A stretch of DNA of 64,000 bases, from assembly GCA_016650295.1 (NCBI GenBank), contig JAENWA010000003.1:42030-106029 (forward strand), given 5' to 3'. This document shows positions 26,271-33,709 of this stretch, piece after piece. The notes below the pieces were generated by a model. It made no database searches. It was given only the letters and a program-made list of their open reading frames with translations, and had not been told where the DNA came from. This DNA comes from Desulfuromonadales bacterium. Its GTDB lineage: Bacteria > Desulfobacterota > Desulfuromonadia > Geobacterales > Pseudopelobacteraceae. The position numbers were made by a program, and so were the translations under genes. Positions within the stretch are counted from its first letter, which is position 1. The number at the start of each line of letters is the position of its first letter.

Positions 26271-26594
26271 TCAGCTGCCGCCGGATGCGTGGAAATGGCC
26301 CAGACTGCCGAATCCGCCGCGCGAAACGCTCATGGTCCGGATAGAACGGTTCCCCTGACCGCCGCTGAAGGTAGTGCCGGAGCGGAAGGTCGGGCCGAAG
26401 AAATAATGGGCATTGGAGCGGTAATTGGGGTTATTCGGGGGGATTTCTTCACAGCTCTTGGAATCGCTGTTCCAGTCATCAAGGCAGTCCTGCTTATTGG
26501 TGTAGACGTGGCGCTGCTCTTTTTTACCGCACCCGGCCACGGCGAGTGTACCGATCAGGACAAGCGTAATCTGGAGCGTACATCTCCGGCGCAT
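26271..26594 (-). CDS. YgiB-like (DUF1190) lipoprotein
   Basis: A 107-aa product with a lipoprotein signal (LVLIGTLAVAGCGKK; lipidated Cys near 22), followed by VYTNKQDCLDDWNSDSKSCE, a DUF1190-like cysteine pattern, and a Gly/Ser/Arg-rich, HFHASGGS tail. First gene of a three-gene operon with the YgiC-like and DUF350 genes; the same trio occurs as ygiB-ygiC / yjfM-yjfC-yjfL in enterobacteria, linked to envelope or metal stress. Confidence 0.75.
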   Translation of the reverse strand: MRRRCTLQITLVLIGTLAVAGCGKKEQRHVYTNKQDCLDDWNSDSKSCEEIPPNNPNYRSNAHYFFGPTFRSGTTFSGGQGNRSIRTMSVSRGGFGSLGHFHASGGS

Positions 26595-26771
26595 ATACAG
26601 TACCTACTTTACGGGCTGATTGTTGTCCTGACCGGTGCGGCATCAGTTGTATCGACTGCGGACATTTCACATTTACCAGAATCGGGTGACTTTGCAAGCT
26701 TACAATAACACGCGCAGCAGATTGTTGGCCGAAGGTGTTGTATGTCAGCAGTATGATGAGCTAACGTCGGA

Positions 26772-26815
26772 ACCGGTTACTTTTTTCACGAACGCCAGGT
26801 TCGCCTGTAACCGGT
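26772..26815. repeat. Hairpin in the divergent gap 26595-26932
   Basis: ACCGGTTAC (26772-26780) and GTAACCGGT (26807-26815) enclose an inner CGAAC / GTTCG hairpin. The 338-bp gap otherwise holds the promoters of the lipoprotein operon and of the glycosyltransferase and no recognisable gene. Confidence 0.6.
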
Positions 26816-26861
26816 GATGGCAGTAATCCGAAGTGACCCTGAGAAAACAGGTCTGGTGTGC

Positions 26862-26891
26862 TTGACTTTCGTGTCTGCTTTCCCGTAATGT
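26862..26891 (+). promoter_or_regulatory. Candidate promoter of the glycosyltransferase gene
   Basis: TTGACT at 26862-26867, 18-bp spacer, TAATGT at 26886-26891, 41 bp before the TTG start. Confidence 0.45.
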
Positions 26892-26932
26892 AGCTAAAAT
26901 CGTACGTAATCACTCTTTGAAAGAAGTTACGC

Positions 26933-27658
26933 TTGAAAGCAACAGTCGTTATTCCTACCTATAATGAGCGAGATAATATTGTCCGCCTGGCCGGCGAGGT
27001 ACTCGCGCAGCATCCGTCCATACAGATTCTTTTTGTTGACGATAATTCCCCTGACGGCACCGGTGTCATAGCTGATGAACTGGCGGCGAACAATGAGCGT
27101 ATCCGGGTCATCCATCGTTCCGGCAAGCTGGGTCTGGGATCGGCCTACTGTGATGGTTTCAGAGCTTCGATTGCGATGGGCGCCGATTATCTGATCGAGA
27201 TGGATGCCGATTTCTCCCACGATCCGACGGTCTTGCCGGTATTTCTGGAAACTATCCAAGGGTGTGATCTGGTAATCGGTTCACGTTATCTGAATGGAGT
27301 CAGCGTCGTTAACTGGCCGATCCGGCGATTGATGCTCAGCGTTTTCGCCAGCCTGTATACCCGGATGATTACCGGTTTGCCGGTCATGGATTGTACCAGC
27401 GGTTTCAAATGTTTTCGCAGGTCAACGATCGAGGCCATTGATCTCAACACTGTCGGTTCGGATGGTTATTCGTTCCAGATCGAAATGAATTACCGCTGCA
27501 TGGAAAAAGGACTCAAGATCGTCGAAGTCCCGATCATATTCATCGATCGTCATGCCGGCAGTTCCAAAATGTCAAAAAAAATTGTCCGGGAAGCGGTTTT
27601 TCTGGTCTGGCAACTCAAGCTGGGGACACTCATGCGGCGTCTCACGGGAAAAGGATAG
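26933..27658 (+). CDS. Polyprenol monophosphomannose synthase-like GT2 glycosyltransferase
   Basis: A 241-aa GT-A enzyme of the dolichol-phosphate-mannose synthase type: VVIPTYNERDNIVRL, ILFVDDNSPDGTG (first Asp pair), LIEMDADFSHDP (DxD), GSRYLNGVSVVNWPIRR, FKCFRRSTIEAIDL and FIDRHAGSSKM. Such enzymes load a sugar onto undecaprenyl phosphate for periplasmic glycosylation. It uses TTG at 26933, the position that gives the proper start of the barrel; SD is weak (AAGAAG). A 61-aa membrane protein follows at once. Confidence 0.92.
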   Translation: MKATVVIPTYNERDNIVRLAGEVLAQHPSIQILFVDDNSPDGTGVIADELAANNERIRVIHRSGKLGLGSAYCDGFRASIAMGADYLIEMDADFSHDPTVLPVFLETIQGCDLVIGSRYLNGVSVVNWPIRRLMLSVFASLYTRMITGLPVMDCTSGFKCFRRSTIEAIDLNTVGSDGYSFQIEMNYRCMEKGLKIVEVPIIFIDRHAGSSKMSKKIVREAVFLVWQLKLGTLMRRLTGKG

Positions 27659-27662
27659 CTCG

Positions 27663-27848
27663 GTGTCAGACGGAATCTGGTCCATAATTACCCTCATTGG
27701 CCTTTTTGGCTGGATATCGTGTGCAATAGTGTTTCTTTTCAAAGCATTTCCGGGTCGAGACCAGTTCGAGCCACGCGCTGCCCGGAACTGGGGAACAGCA
27801 TTGCTCGCATCATACGCCGTATGGGTAGTCGGATTGCTGAATGCGTGA
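27663..27848 (+). CDS. Small membrane protein (61 aa) downstream of the glycosyltransferase
   Basis: A GTG start at 27663 is preceded by AAAAGGA, 10 nt away. The product is (M)SDGIWSIITLIGLFGWISCA, then IVFLFKAFPGRDQFEPRAAR, then a second hydrophobic segment ending in WVVGLLNA: two membrane spans with a charged loop. It has no recognised family and probably partners the GT2 enzyme. A longer frame reading from 27552 overlaps the GT gene and is not favoured. Confidence 0.6.
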   Translation: MSDGIWSIITLIGLFGWISCAIVFLFKAFPGRDQFEPRAARNWGTALLASYAVWVVGLLNA

Positions 27849-27896
27849 CAAAAGTTTTTCCATAGAATTAGAAACGACAATTCCCGGATGTTTTCT

Positions 27897-27928
27897 CCCT
27901 GTCATTTCTAAATGACAGGGATGCTGTT
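27897..27928 (+). terminator. Terminator-like hairpin
   Basis: A perfect 10-bp stem CCCTGTCATT / AATGACAGGG with a TCTA loop. The T-tract (GTTTT) starts 5 nt after the stem, so termination may be partial. It closes the glycosyltransferase unit and precedes the secretion operon, near a TATAAT at 27964-27969. Confidence 0.55.
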
Positions 27929-28050
27929 TTCGCTGAAATCCGAGCCATTTTATCATACCCTGTTATAATTCCGGAAGTCCGAACCACTGGCACTTTGTCT
28001 GTGGTTTTTGTGTTTTATTTTTTGGGTTTTTGTGGTAACAATCTTTACTT

Positions 28051-29259
28051 ATGTCACTTTATACCTGCAAGCTTGGCGCATCTGACGGCAAAATAATTTT
28101 TCGTGAATTCGAGGCGATGGAGCCGGCTATGCTTCAGAAGAGTCTCGAAGATCAGGGTTTTTTTGTCTTTGAGGTCAAGCGGAAGCCGTTGCAGTTTCTT
28201 TTTGATAAGGGGGGCAAGCGTCGCAGTATCGACAACCGCGCCTTGCTTACCTTCAATCAGGAATTGCTGGTGCTGATCAAGGCCGGCATGCCGATCATGC
28301 AGGTGCTTGACGCCATTCTCGAACGGCATGATAGCGGCAAATTTTCCGAGATCCTCCGCCAAGTGCGCGAGGACGTAAAGGGAGGGGCCGCGCTTTCTTC
28401 CGCCCTGGAAAGGCATGGCCGGTCTTTTCCGCCGCTGTATGTTGCTTCAATCAGGGCCGGTGAACGGACCGGCGATCTGCCCCGCACGATCAGACGCTAC
28501 ATTCAGTACCTCAAGCGCGTCGACAGCATTCGTAAAAAGGTTGTGGCGGCACTGTTCTATCCATCGATTCTGGTTCTGTTTGCTTTTATGGCTATTACCC
28601 TGCTGCTGCTGTATGTCGTGCCTACCTTTGCCCAGGTATATGCTGATTCCGGTTCACTGTTACCGCTTCCCACCCGCATGCTGATAGAAGTTACGTCAGT
28701 GATGAAGAAATCGGCACCTTTTGTCATACTGCTTGGTATTGGCGCCGCAGCGGCCTACCGCACCTGGGTTGGAACTGAATCCGGCCGGTATGCCGTTGAT
28801 CGTTTCAAGCTGACAATTCCCTTTGGCGGAGACGTGTTTACCAAATATTCGGTAGCCGGGTTCGCCCGTACTCTGGCGACCGTGCTCGGCAGCGGTATTC
28901 CAATCATTGAGTCGTTGCGCATGTCCATCGGCACCCTCAATAACAAATATATGGAAAAGCGGCTATTTGAGGCGGTTCGTTTTATTGAGGAGGGTGGCCG
29001 GTTGTCCACTGCCCTGGAGAGGATTAATATTCTGCCGCCGCTGGCCTTGCGCATGCTGGGGGTAGGAGAAACTACCGGATCTCTGGAGGATATGCTGGTG
29101 GATATCTCCGATTATCTGGAAGATGAGCTTGAAGAACGGATGAATCTGCTGACAACCGCCATTGAGCCTGCCATCATGCTGATTATGGGTGTTGTCATCG
29201 GAGCCATTATCATTGCCATGTATCTGCCGGTCTTTAAAATCGCCGGCACAGTCGGATAG
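28051..29259 (+). CDS. gspF: Type II secretion / type IV pilus inner-membrane platform protein (GspF/PilC family)
   Basis: A 402-aa protein with two GspF domains: LTFNQELLVLIKAGMPIMQV with GGAALSSALERHGRSFPPLY in the first, FARTLATVLGSGIPIIESLR with GRLSTALERINILPPLALRM and LGVGETTGSLEDML in the second, and three membrane spans (about 175-200, 225-245, 370-395). It opens the operon 28051-43589. The platform protein couples the assembly ATPase (next gene) to pseudopilus growth. Confidence 0.94.
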   Translation: MSLYTCKLGASDGKIIFREFEAMEPAMLQKSLEDQGFFVFEVKRKPLQFLFDKGGKRRSIDNRALLTFNQELLVLIKAGMPIMQVLDAILERHDSGKFSEILRQVREDVKGGAALSSALERHGRSFPPLYVASIRAGERTGDLPRTIRRYIQYLKRVDSIRKKVVAALFYPSILVLFAFMAITLLLLYVVPTFAQVYADSGSLLPLPTRMLIEVTSVMKKSAPFVILLGIGAAAAYRTWVGTESGRYAVDRFKLTIPFGGDVFTKYSVAGFARTLATVLGSGIPIIESLRMSIGTLNNKYMEKRLFEAVRFIEEGGRLSTALERINILPPLALRMLGVGETTGSLEDMLVDISDYLEDELEERMNLLTTAIEPAIMLIMGVVIGAIIIAMYLPVFKIAGTVG

Positions 29260-29267
29260 GGAGCCTG

Positions 29268-30986
29268 ATGCAATCCTACAAACGCAGAAACATCGGTACA
29301 ATCCTGATTGAACGTGGCAGTCTCGATCCGGAAAAACTGCCTGTTGTCCTGGAACAGCTTGCAACGACCAAGCATCGCTTTGGGGAGATTTGCGTCCGGG
29401 AAGGGTTTGTTGATTGCGAGCAGGTGGCAATGGCGCTGTCCGAACAGTTCAACCTGCAATATGTTGACCTGAAGGATTTCAGGATGGACGAGGATATCCT
29501 CAATACCCTTCCGCCCGAGGCCATTTACCGTTTCCGGTTTGTTCCGTTGGAAATGAGGTCTGACGCACTGGTTGTGGCAATTTCCGATCCGTCCGACGTG
29601 ATCAAGCTGGATGAACTTGAATTGCTGATCGACCGCCCGCTGCAATTCATGATTGCTTCCGATGCTGCGGTTTCAGGGGCGCTCAAAGCCGGAGAAGGCG
29701 CCCGGCGTATGTTGCGCGAGGTATCCGAAGACTTCATGCTGCAGTTGGTCAAGGAAACCGATCGGGGTGAAGAAGTTCTCTCCGCCGAGACCATTACCGA
29801 TGACACCAGTCCGATCATCAAGCTGGTCAACACAACCCTGCTGGATGCGCTTAACCGTCGCGCGAGCGACATTCATATAGAATCCGGGCATGACGGATTG
29901 GTCATCAAGTACCGTATTGACGGTGTCCTGTATATGGCCAATGAGCCGATCGACCTGCATTTTCAGGCTCCGATCATATCTCGCCTCAAGGTAATGAGTG
30001 AGCTGGATATTTCCGAAAGGCGCATACCCCAGGACGGCCGCTTCAAGATTCGCTTCGCTGCCAAATCCATCGATTTCCGTGTTTCCATCATGCCGAGTTC
30101 CTTTGGCGAAGATGCTGTTATACGCATCCTCGACAAGGAGAGTATTGCCAACGACATGAAAGGGCTTTCACTGGAAAATCTCGGCGTCAGTGAGCGGGAG
30201 ATCAAACGGCTTCGCAAAAAGATTCGCGAACCTTACGGCATGGTGCTGGTTACCGGACCGACCGGTTCGGGCAAGACCACAACCCTGTATGCGGCTCTGA
30301 CAGAGATACAAACCGGCGAAGACAAGATTATCACCATTGAGGACCCGGTCGAGTACATGTTGCGGGGAGTGCTGCAGATCCCGGTCAACGAGAAAAAGGG
30401 ACTGACCTTCGCAAAGGGCCTGCGATCAATCCTTCGACACGACCCCGACAAAATCATGATCGGCGAGATCCGAGATTCCGAGACGGCCCAGATTGCCGTC
30501 CAGTCAGCCTTGACCGGTCATCTTGTGTTTACCACGGTTCATGCAAACAATGTCTTTGATGTGATAGGCCGCTTTATTCACATGGGCATAGATCCTTACA
30601 ATTTTGTCTCCAGTCTGAATTGCGTTATGGCCCAGCGGCTTGTGCGCCGTGTGTGCCGCAAGTGCCGTCAACCCGTACAGTATTCTGATGATTTTCTTCG
30701 GGAGAGCGGCGTGGACCCGGATGTTGTGCGCGGTGCTACTCTCTACGAAGCAAAAGGCTGTGATGAGTGCAACAACACCGGTTATCGCGGCCGGTCGGCC
30801 ATTGTGGAGCTTTTGGAATTGAATGACCACCTCCGCGACCTGATTATCGGCAAGGTGACCGCCACCCAGCTCAAACTGGCCGCCCGTGAGGCGGGGGTGG
30901 TTTTCCTGCGTGATTCGGCTGTTGAAAAACTGATTGCAGGAGATACAACACTCAAGGAGATCAATCGCGTCACCTTTGTTGAGTGA
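29268..30986 (+). CDS. gspE: Secretion/pilus assembly ATPase (GspE/PilB family)
   Basis: A 572-aa ATPase: N-terminal MshEN/GspE domain (about 1-150), linker, then Walker A GPTGSGKTTTLYA (about 328), Asp box (IITIEDPVEYML), Walker B (KIMIGEIRDSETAQIAV), His box (GHLVFTTVHANN), and a zinc tetracysteine (CRKC...CDEC, about 465-510) as in GspE/PilB. ATG is 8 nt after gspF, SD GGGAG. It energises pseudopilus extension. Confidence 0.96.
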   Translation: MQSYKRRNIGTILIERGSLDPEKLPVVLEQLATTKHRFGEICVREGFVDCEQVAMALSEQFNLQYVDLKDFRMDEDILNTLPPEAIYRFRFVPLEMRSDALVVAISDPSDVIKLDELELLIDRPLQFMIASDAAVSGALKAGEGARRMLREVSEDFMLQLVKETDRGEEVLSAETITDDTSPIIKLVNTTLLDALNRRASDIHIESGHDGLVIKYRIDGVLYMANEPIDLHFQAPIISRLKVMSELDISERRIPQDGRFKIRFAAKSIDFRVSIMPSSFGEDAVIRILDKESIANDMKGLSLENLGVSEREIKRLRKKIREPYGMVLVTGPTGSGKTTTLYAALTEIQTGEDKIITIEDPVEYMLRGVLQIPVNEKKGLTFAKGLRSILRHDPDKIMIGEIRDSETAQIAVQSALTGHLVFTTVHANNVFDVIGRFIHMGIDPYNFVSSLNCVMAQRLVRRVCRKCRQPVQYSDDFLRESGVDPDVVRGATLYEAKGCDECNNTGYRGRSAIVELLELNDHLRDLIIGKVTATQLKLAAREAGVVFLRDSAVEKLIAGDTTLKEINRVTFVE

Positions 30987-31002
30987 CAAGAACGGAACCG
31001 CC

Positions 31003-31929
31003 ATGCTGTTATCCCAAAAATCACTCGGAGTAGAGATACGTCCTTCAGGCGTTGCGTTTGCCCTGCTGGGGGGATCTGTGGCAACACCGCTGCTGGAGCG
31101 GGTGGCATATGCGCCGCTGGCACCCGGCAGTCTGCGCGTTTCTTTGCGCGAAGCCAATATCCTCGATCCGGCAGCTTTCTGCGAGACTGTTCGCAGTGCC
31201 CATAATCTGCTGCTCTACAATGGTACGCGTGTCTCGGTTACCCTGCCTGACGCGGTTGGCCGGATTATGATGCTGGACGTGGAAGGCCGCTTCAAAAGCC
31301 GTGCTGAAGGACTGGACATTATCCGCTGGAAGCTGAAGAAGAATATCCCCTTCGATATTGCTGACACACACCTTGATTACCAGCAGTTGAGTGTTCGCGA
31401 AAACGGCGACATGGCATTGATGGTGGCATTGGTCTCCCGTGATGTAATCAGCCAGTACGAAGAACAACTTATGATTGCAGGACTCACTCCGGCCCGGATT
31501 GATTTCAACTCGTTCAACCTCTACCGTGCCTTTGAGAATCGTCTGGCGCCCCAGGATGATGTGGCGTTGATCTCGTTTTACGACAATGCCCTGGGCATCA
31601 TGGTGTTTGACGGTGGTGTTCTTGAGTTCCAGCGGGTCAAGGACCTTCCGGGATCGAACGGAGTCGACAGCCGGGTATTCATGGAGATAAACAGCTCACT
31701 TAAGGTGTATCGAGACCGCTTTCCCGAGCGGACGGTTCAGCACGTATCCTGCATTGCTCCACCTGCTGTGGCGCGAGATTTCTGCTGTATGGTGGCTGAA
31801 GCGACCGGGTTTGAGCCGTCCCTGCTCGAACTCAAGTCGGTTGTGCGGCCTTCCGATTCGGCCCCGGCTGACCAGGAATCGCTCTACCCCTTTACAACTG
31901 CTGTCGGCGCAGCCTTGAGGAGCCTTTGA
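31003..31929 (+). CDS. PilM-like actin-fold assembly protein
   Basis: A 308-aa cytoplasmic protein of the PilM/GspL-N family (VSVTLPDAVGRIMMLDVEGRF, IIRWKLKKNIPFDIADTHLDY, VSRDVISQYEEQLMIAGLTP, SFYDNALGIMVFDGGVLEFQR). It lacks the GspL transmembrane C-terminus, so the inner-membrane complex is of PilMNOP type even though the operon has a type II secretion-like set of pseudopilins. The start at 31003 has ACGGA 8 nt upstream; the frame stays open further up but overlaps gspE. Confidence 0.85.
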   Translation: MLLSQKSLGVEIRPSGVAFALLGGSVATPLLERVAYAPLAPGSLRVSLREANILDPAAFCETVRSAHNLLLYNGTRVSVTLPDAVGRIMMLDVEGRFKSRAEGLDIIRWKLKKNIPFDIADTHLDYQQLSVRENGDMALMVALVSRDVISQYEEQLMIAGLTPARIDFNSFNLYRAFENRLAPQDDVALISFYDNALGIMVFDGGVLEFQRVKDLPGSNGVDSRVFMEINSSLKVYRDRFPERTVQHVSCIAPPAVARDFCCMVAEATGFEPSLLELKSVVRPSDSAPADQESLYPFTTAVGAALRSL

Positions 31930-32468
31930 TGCGTTTTACCATCAATCTTGTTACCAGAACGTACCTGGACCCAAAGCTGGTAAACCGTATCAGTTTTCTC
32001 ATCATTGCACTTATGCTTTGCATGCTGGCCTGGAATGTTTATCGCGTCTCCTGGAACTTTGGTGAATTACAGCATTTGAAGGCGGATATCGCCTCGTATC
32101 GGCAACGCCTCGACAGCCGGCCGAAGGGTGTATCAGAAAAAGAATATACAAACCTTTTGGCAGATATTAAATTTTACAACGAAATTGTTGGCCGAAAATC
32201 AGTTAGTTGGCTGGTATTGCTAGATCAAATGGAATCAGCTACGCCCGAAGGCATTGCATTATCACTGCTTGCCCCTGACAGAAAAACCGGTTTGCTAAGG
32301 ATAGAGGGGCACGCCAGGAGTTTTGCCTCGGTCAAGTCGTATATGGAAAAGCTGGAGGATTCCAAGGTGTTTACCTCGATCCTGTTGCTTTCTCATTCGA
32401 ATGTCGCGGCGGGAGAGAAAAGCAGGGGCGTACAATTTACCATCTCGTGCAAGGCGGCACAGAAATGA
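31929..32468 (+). CDS. PilN-like inner-membrane assembly protein
   Basis: A 179-aa protein with a short cytoplasmic N-terminus (MRFTINLVTRTYLD, a PilM-binding INL-type motif), one membrane span (about 17-38), a coiled coil and a periplasmic ferredoxin-like domain (LLVLLDQMESATPEGIALSLL region). The ATG at 31929 overlaps the upstream stop (TGATG) with GAGGAG ahead. PilN bridges PilM and PilO. Confidence 0.8.
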   Translation: MRFTINLVTRTYLDPKLVNRISFLIIALMLCMLAWNVYRVSWNFGELQHLKADIASYRQRLDSRPKGVSEKEYTNLLADIKFYNEIVGRKSVSWLVLLDQMESATPEGIALSLLAPDRKTGLLRIEGHARSFASVKSYMEKLEDSKVFTSILLLSHSNVAAGEKSRGVQFTISCKAAQK

Positions 32469-33016
32469 ACCAGGTCATTCTGGAGTTGTTACAACAAAAA
32501 AAGCGTACCCTGATTACGATAGTGGTACTTCTGCTGTTGAATATCGGTCTGTATGCTGTTTCCACAGGCTATCTTGACCCTGGTATAGTCACGGCGCGGA
32601 CCTCCTCGAATGATCTGCGAGATCGGGTTGCCGTGGCCGGCAGGACTGATGTTGCCTCGATTTATCACCGCGGGACAGAGGATCTGAAAAAGCTTGCGAT
32701 GCGAATACCCGCCAAGCGCCAGTTCCCGCGAGTGCTTGGCGATATCCTTGATACTGCCGCCTCCAACGCAGTTATTACCGGTACGGTCAGCTACAAGCCG
32801 GAGATTGTAAAAGGCCGGGATCTGCTGGCCTACGGTATCTCAATGACGGTTAGCGGCAGTTATGCGGCAGTCAAGAGCTTTCTGGCTGACGTGCAGAATA
32901 ATGGTGAAATGATCGTGATAGACAGTATGAGCCTGTCTAATAACGACCTCTATGAAGAGAATGTTGTCATGGACCTTCGCCTGACAGTCTATCTGCAGGG
33001 AAAGGAGGGTGCATGA
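32465..33016 (+). CDS. PilO-like inner-membrane assembly protein
   Basis: A 183-aa product: a short N-terminus, one membrane span (about 15-38, LITIVVLLLLNIGLYAVSTG), a coiled-coil stretch and a periplasmic beta-alpha domain ending MVDLRLTVYLQGKEGA. ATGA overlap on both sides (32465 and 33013) shows tight coupling with the PilN-like and PilP-like genes. Confidence 0.8.
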   Translation: MNQVILELLQQKKRTLITIVVLLLLNIGLYAVSTGYLDPGIVTARTSSNDLRDRVAVAGRTDVASIYHRGTEDLKKLAMRIPAKRQFPRVLGDILDTAASNAVITGTVSYKPEIVKGRDLLAYGISMTVSGSYAAVKSFLADVQNNGEMIVIDSMSLSNNDLYEENVVMDLRLTVYLQGKEGA

Positions 33017-33678
33017 ATCGCAAGAAGCTGGTGCTCTTCATACTGCTGATTACATTGGTTCTGGCCATAATCTGGAGTTATTCGGCTGTCCCACGCCAGA
33101 AAACGGTCAGTACGCTTAAATATGCCCCCGGTCAGACTCAGCCGCCAGTAAAACCCGCGACTTCTGTACCAGCCGCAACCTCGGCGAATCGTGTTCCGGT
33201 GATCGCGATAACCGGTGATGAGCGCATTGTGCGACTGGATCTGCTGGAGCGTGAGCAATCCGGGTTCAAGGGTTATCGCCGAAATATCTTCAAACCGATT
33301 TTTATAGATGAAATCAAGGCAATGATGCGGAAGGCGGCGGCCCCTAAACCGTTACCGATTCCGCCTGTGGCCGCTGCTCCGCCCCCGAAAGTTGAACCGC
33401 CACCACCGATTGCTCAGCCGGTCATTCAACCTGAAAAGCTCCAGAACACCCTGGCCCGCTTCGTATTCCTGGGCTATCTGAAAAAGGGTAATCGACAGAC
33501 CATCTTCCTGTCCAAGGACAAGGAAATTATCCTGGTCAGAAAAGGCGACAAGTTTGCAGGAAACTTCGAGGCTCGCTCGGTTACCGATCAGGCTTTGACA
33601 ATCATATCAATCGACACCGGCGAAGAGATCGTCATTCCGCTGATAGAAAACCAGCCGCTGAGTGCGGCTGTCAAATAG
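33013..33678 (+). CDS. PilP/GspC-like periplasmic linker protein
   Basis: A 221-aa protein with a membrane anchor (5-25), a Pro/Ala-rich spacer (about 35-60 and 112-140, AAAPKPLPIPPVAAAPPPKV) and a C-terminal HR/PilP-type beta domain (FVFLGYLKKGNRQTIFLSKD, then GEEIVIPLIE). Proteins of this kind link the inner-membrane complex to the secretin. The next gene begins just past its stop. Confidence 0.78.
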   Translation: MNRKKLVLFILLITLVLAIIWSYSAVPRQKTVSTLKYAPGQTQPPVKPATSVPAATSANRVPVIAITGDERIVRLDLLEREQSGFKGYRRNIFKPIFIDEIKAMMRKAAAPKPLPIPPVAAAPPPKVEPPPPIAQPVIQPEKLQNTLARFVFLGYLKKGNRQTIFLSKDKEIILVRKGDKFAGNFEARSVTDQALTIISIDTGEEIVIPLIENQPLSAAVK

Positions 33679-33709
33679 TATGAACCCAGTTCCGGAGGAG
33701 ACGCTACGA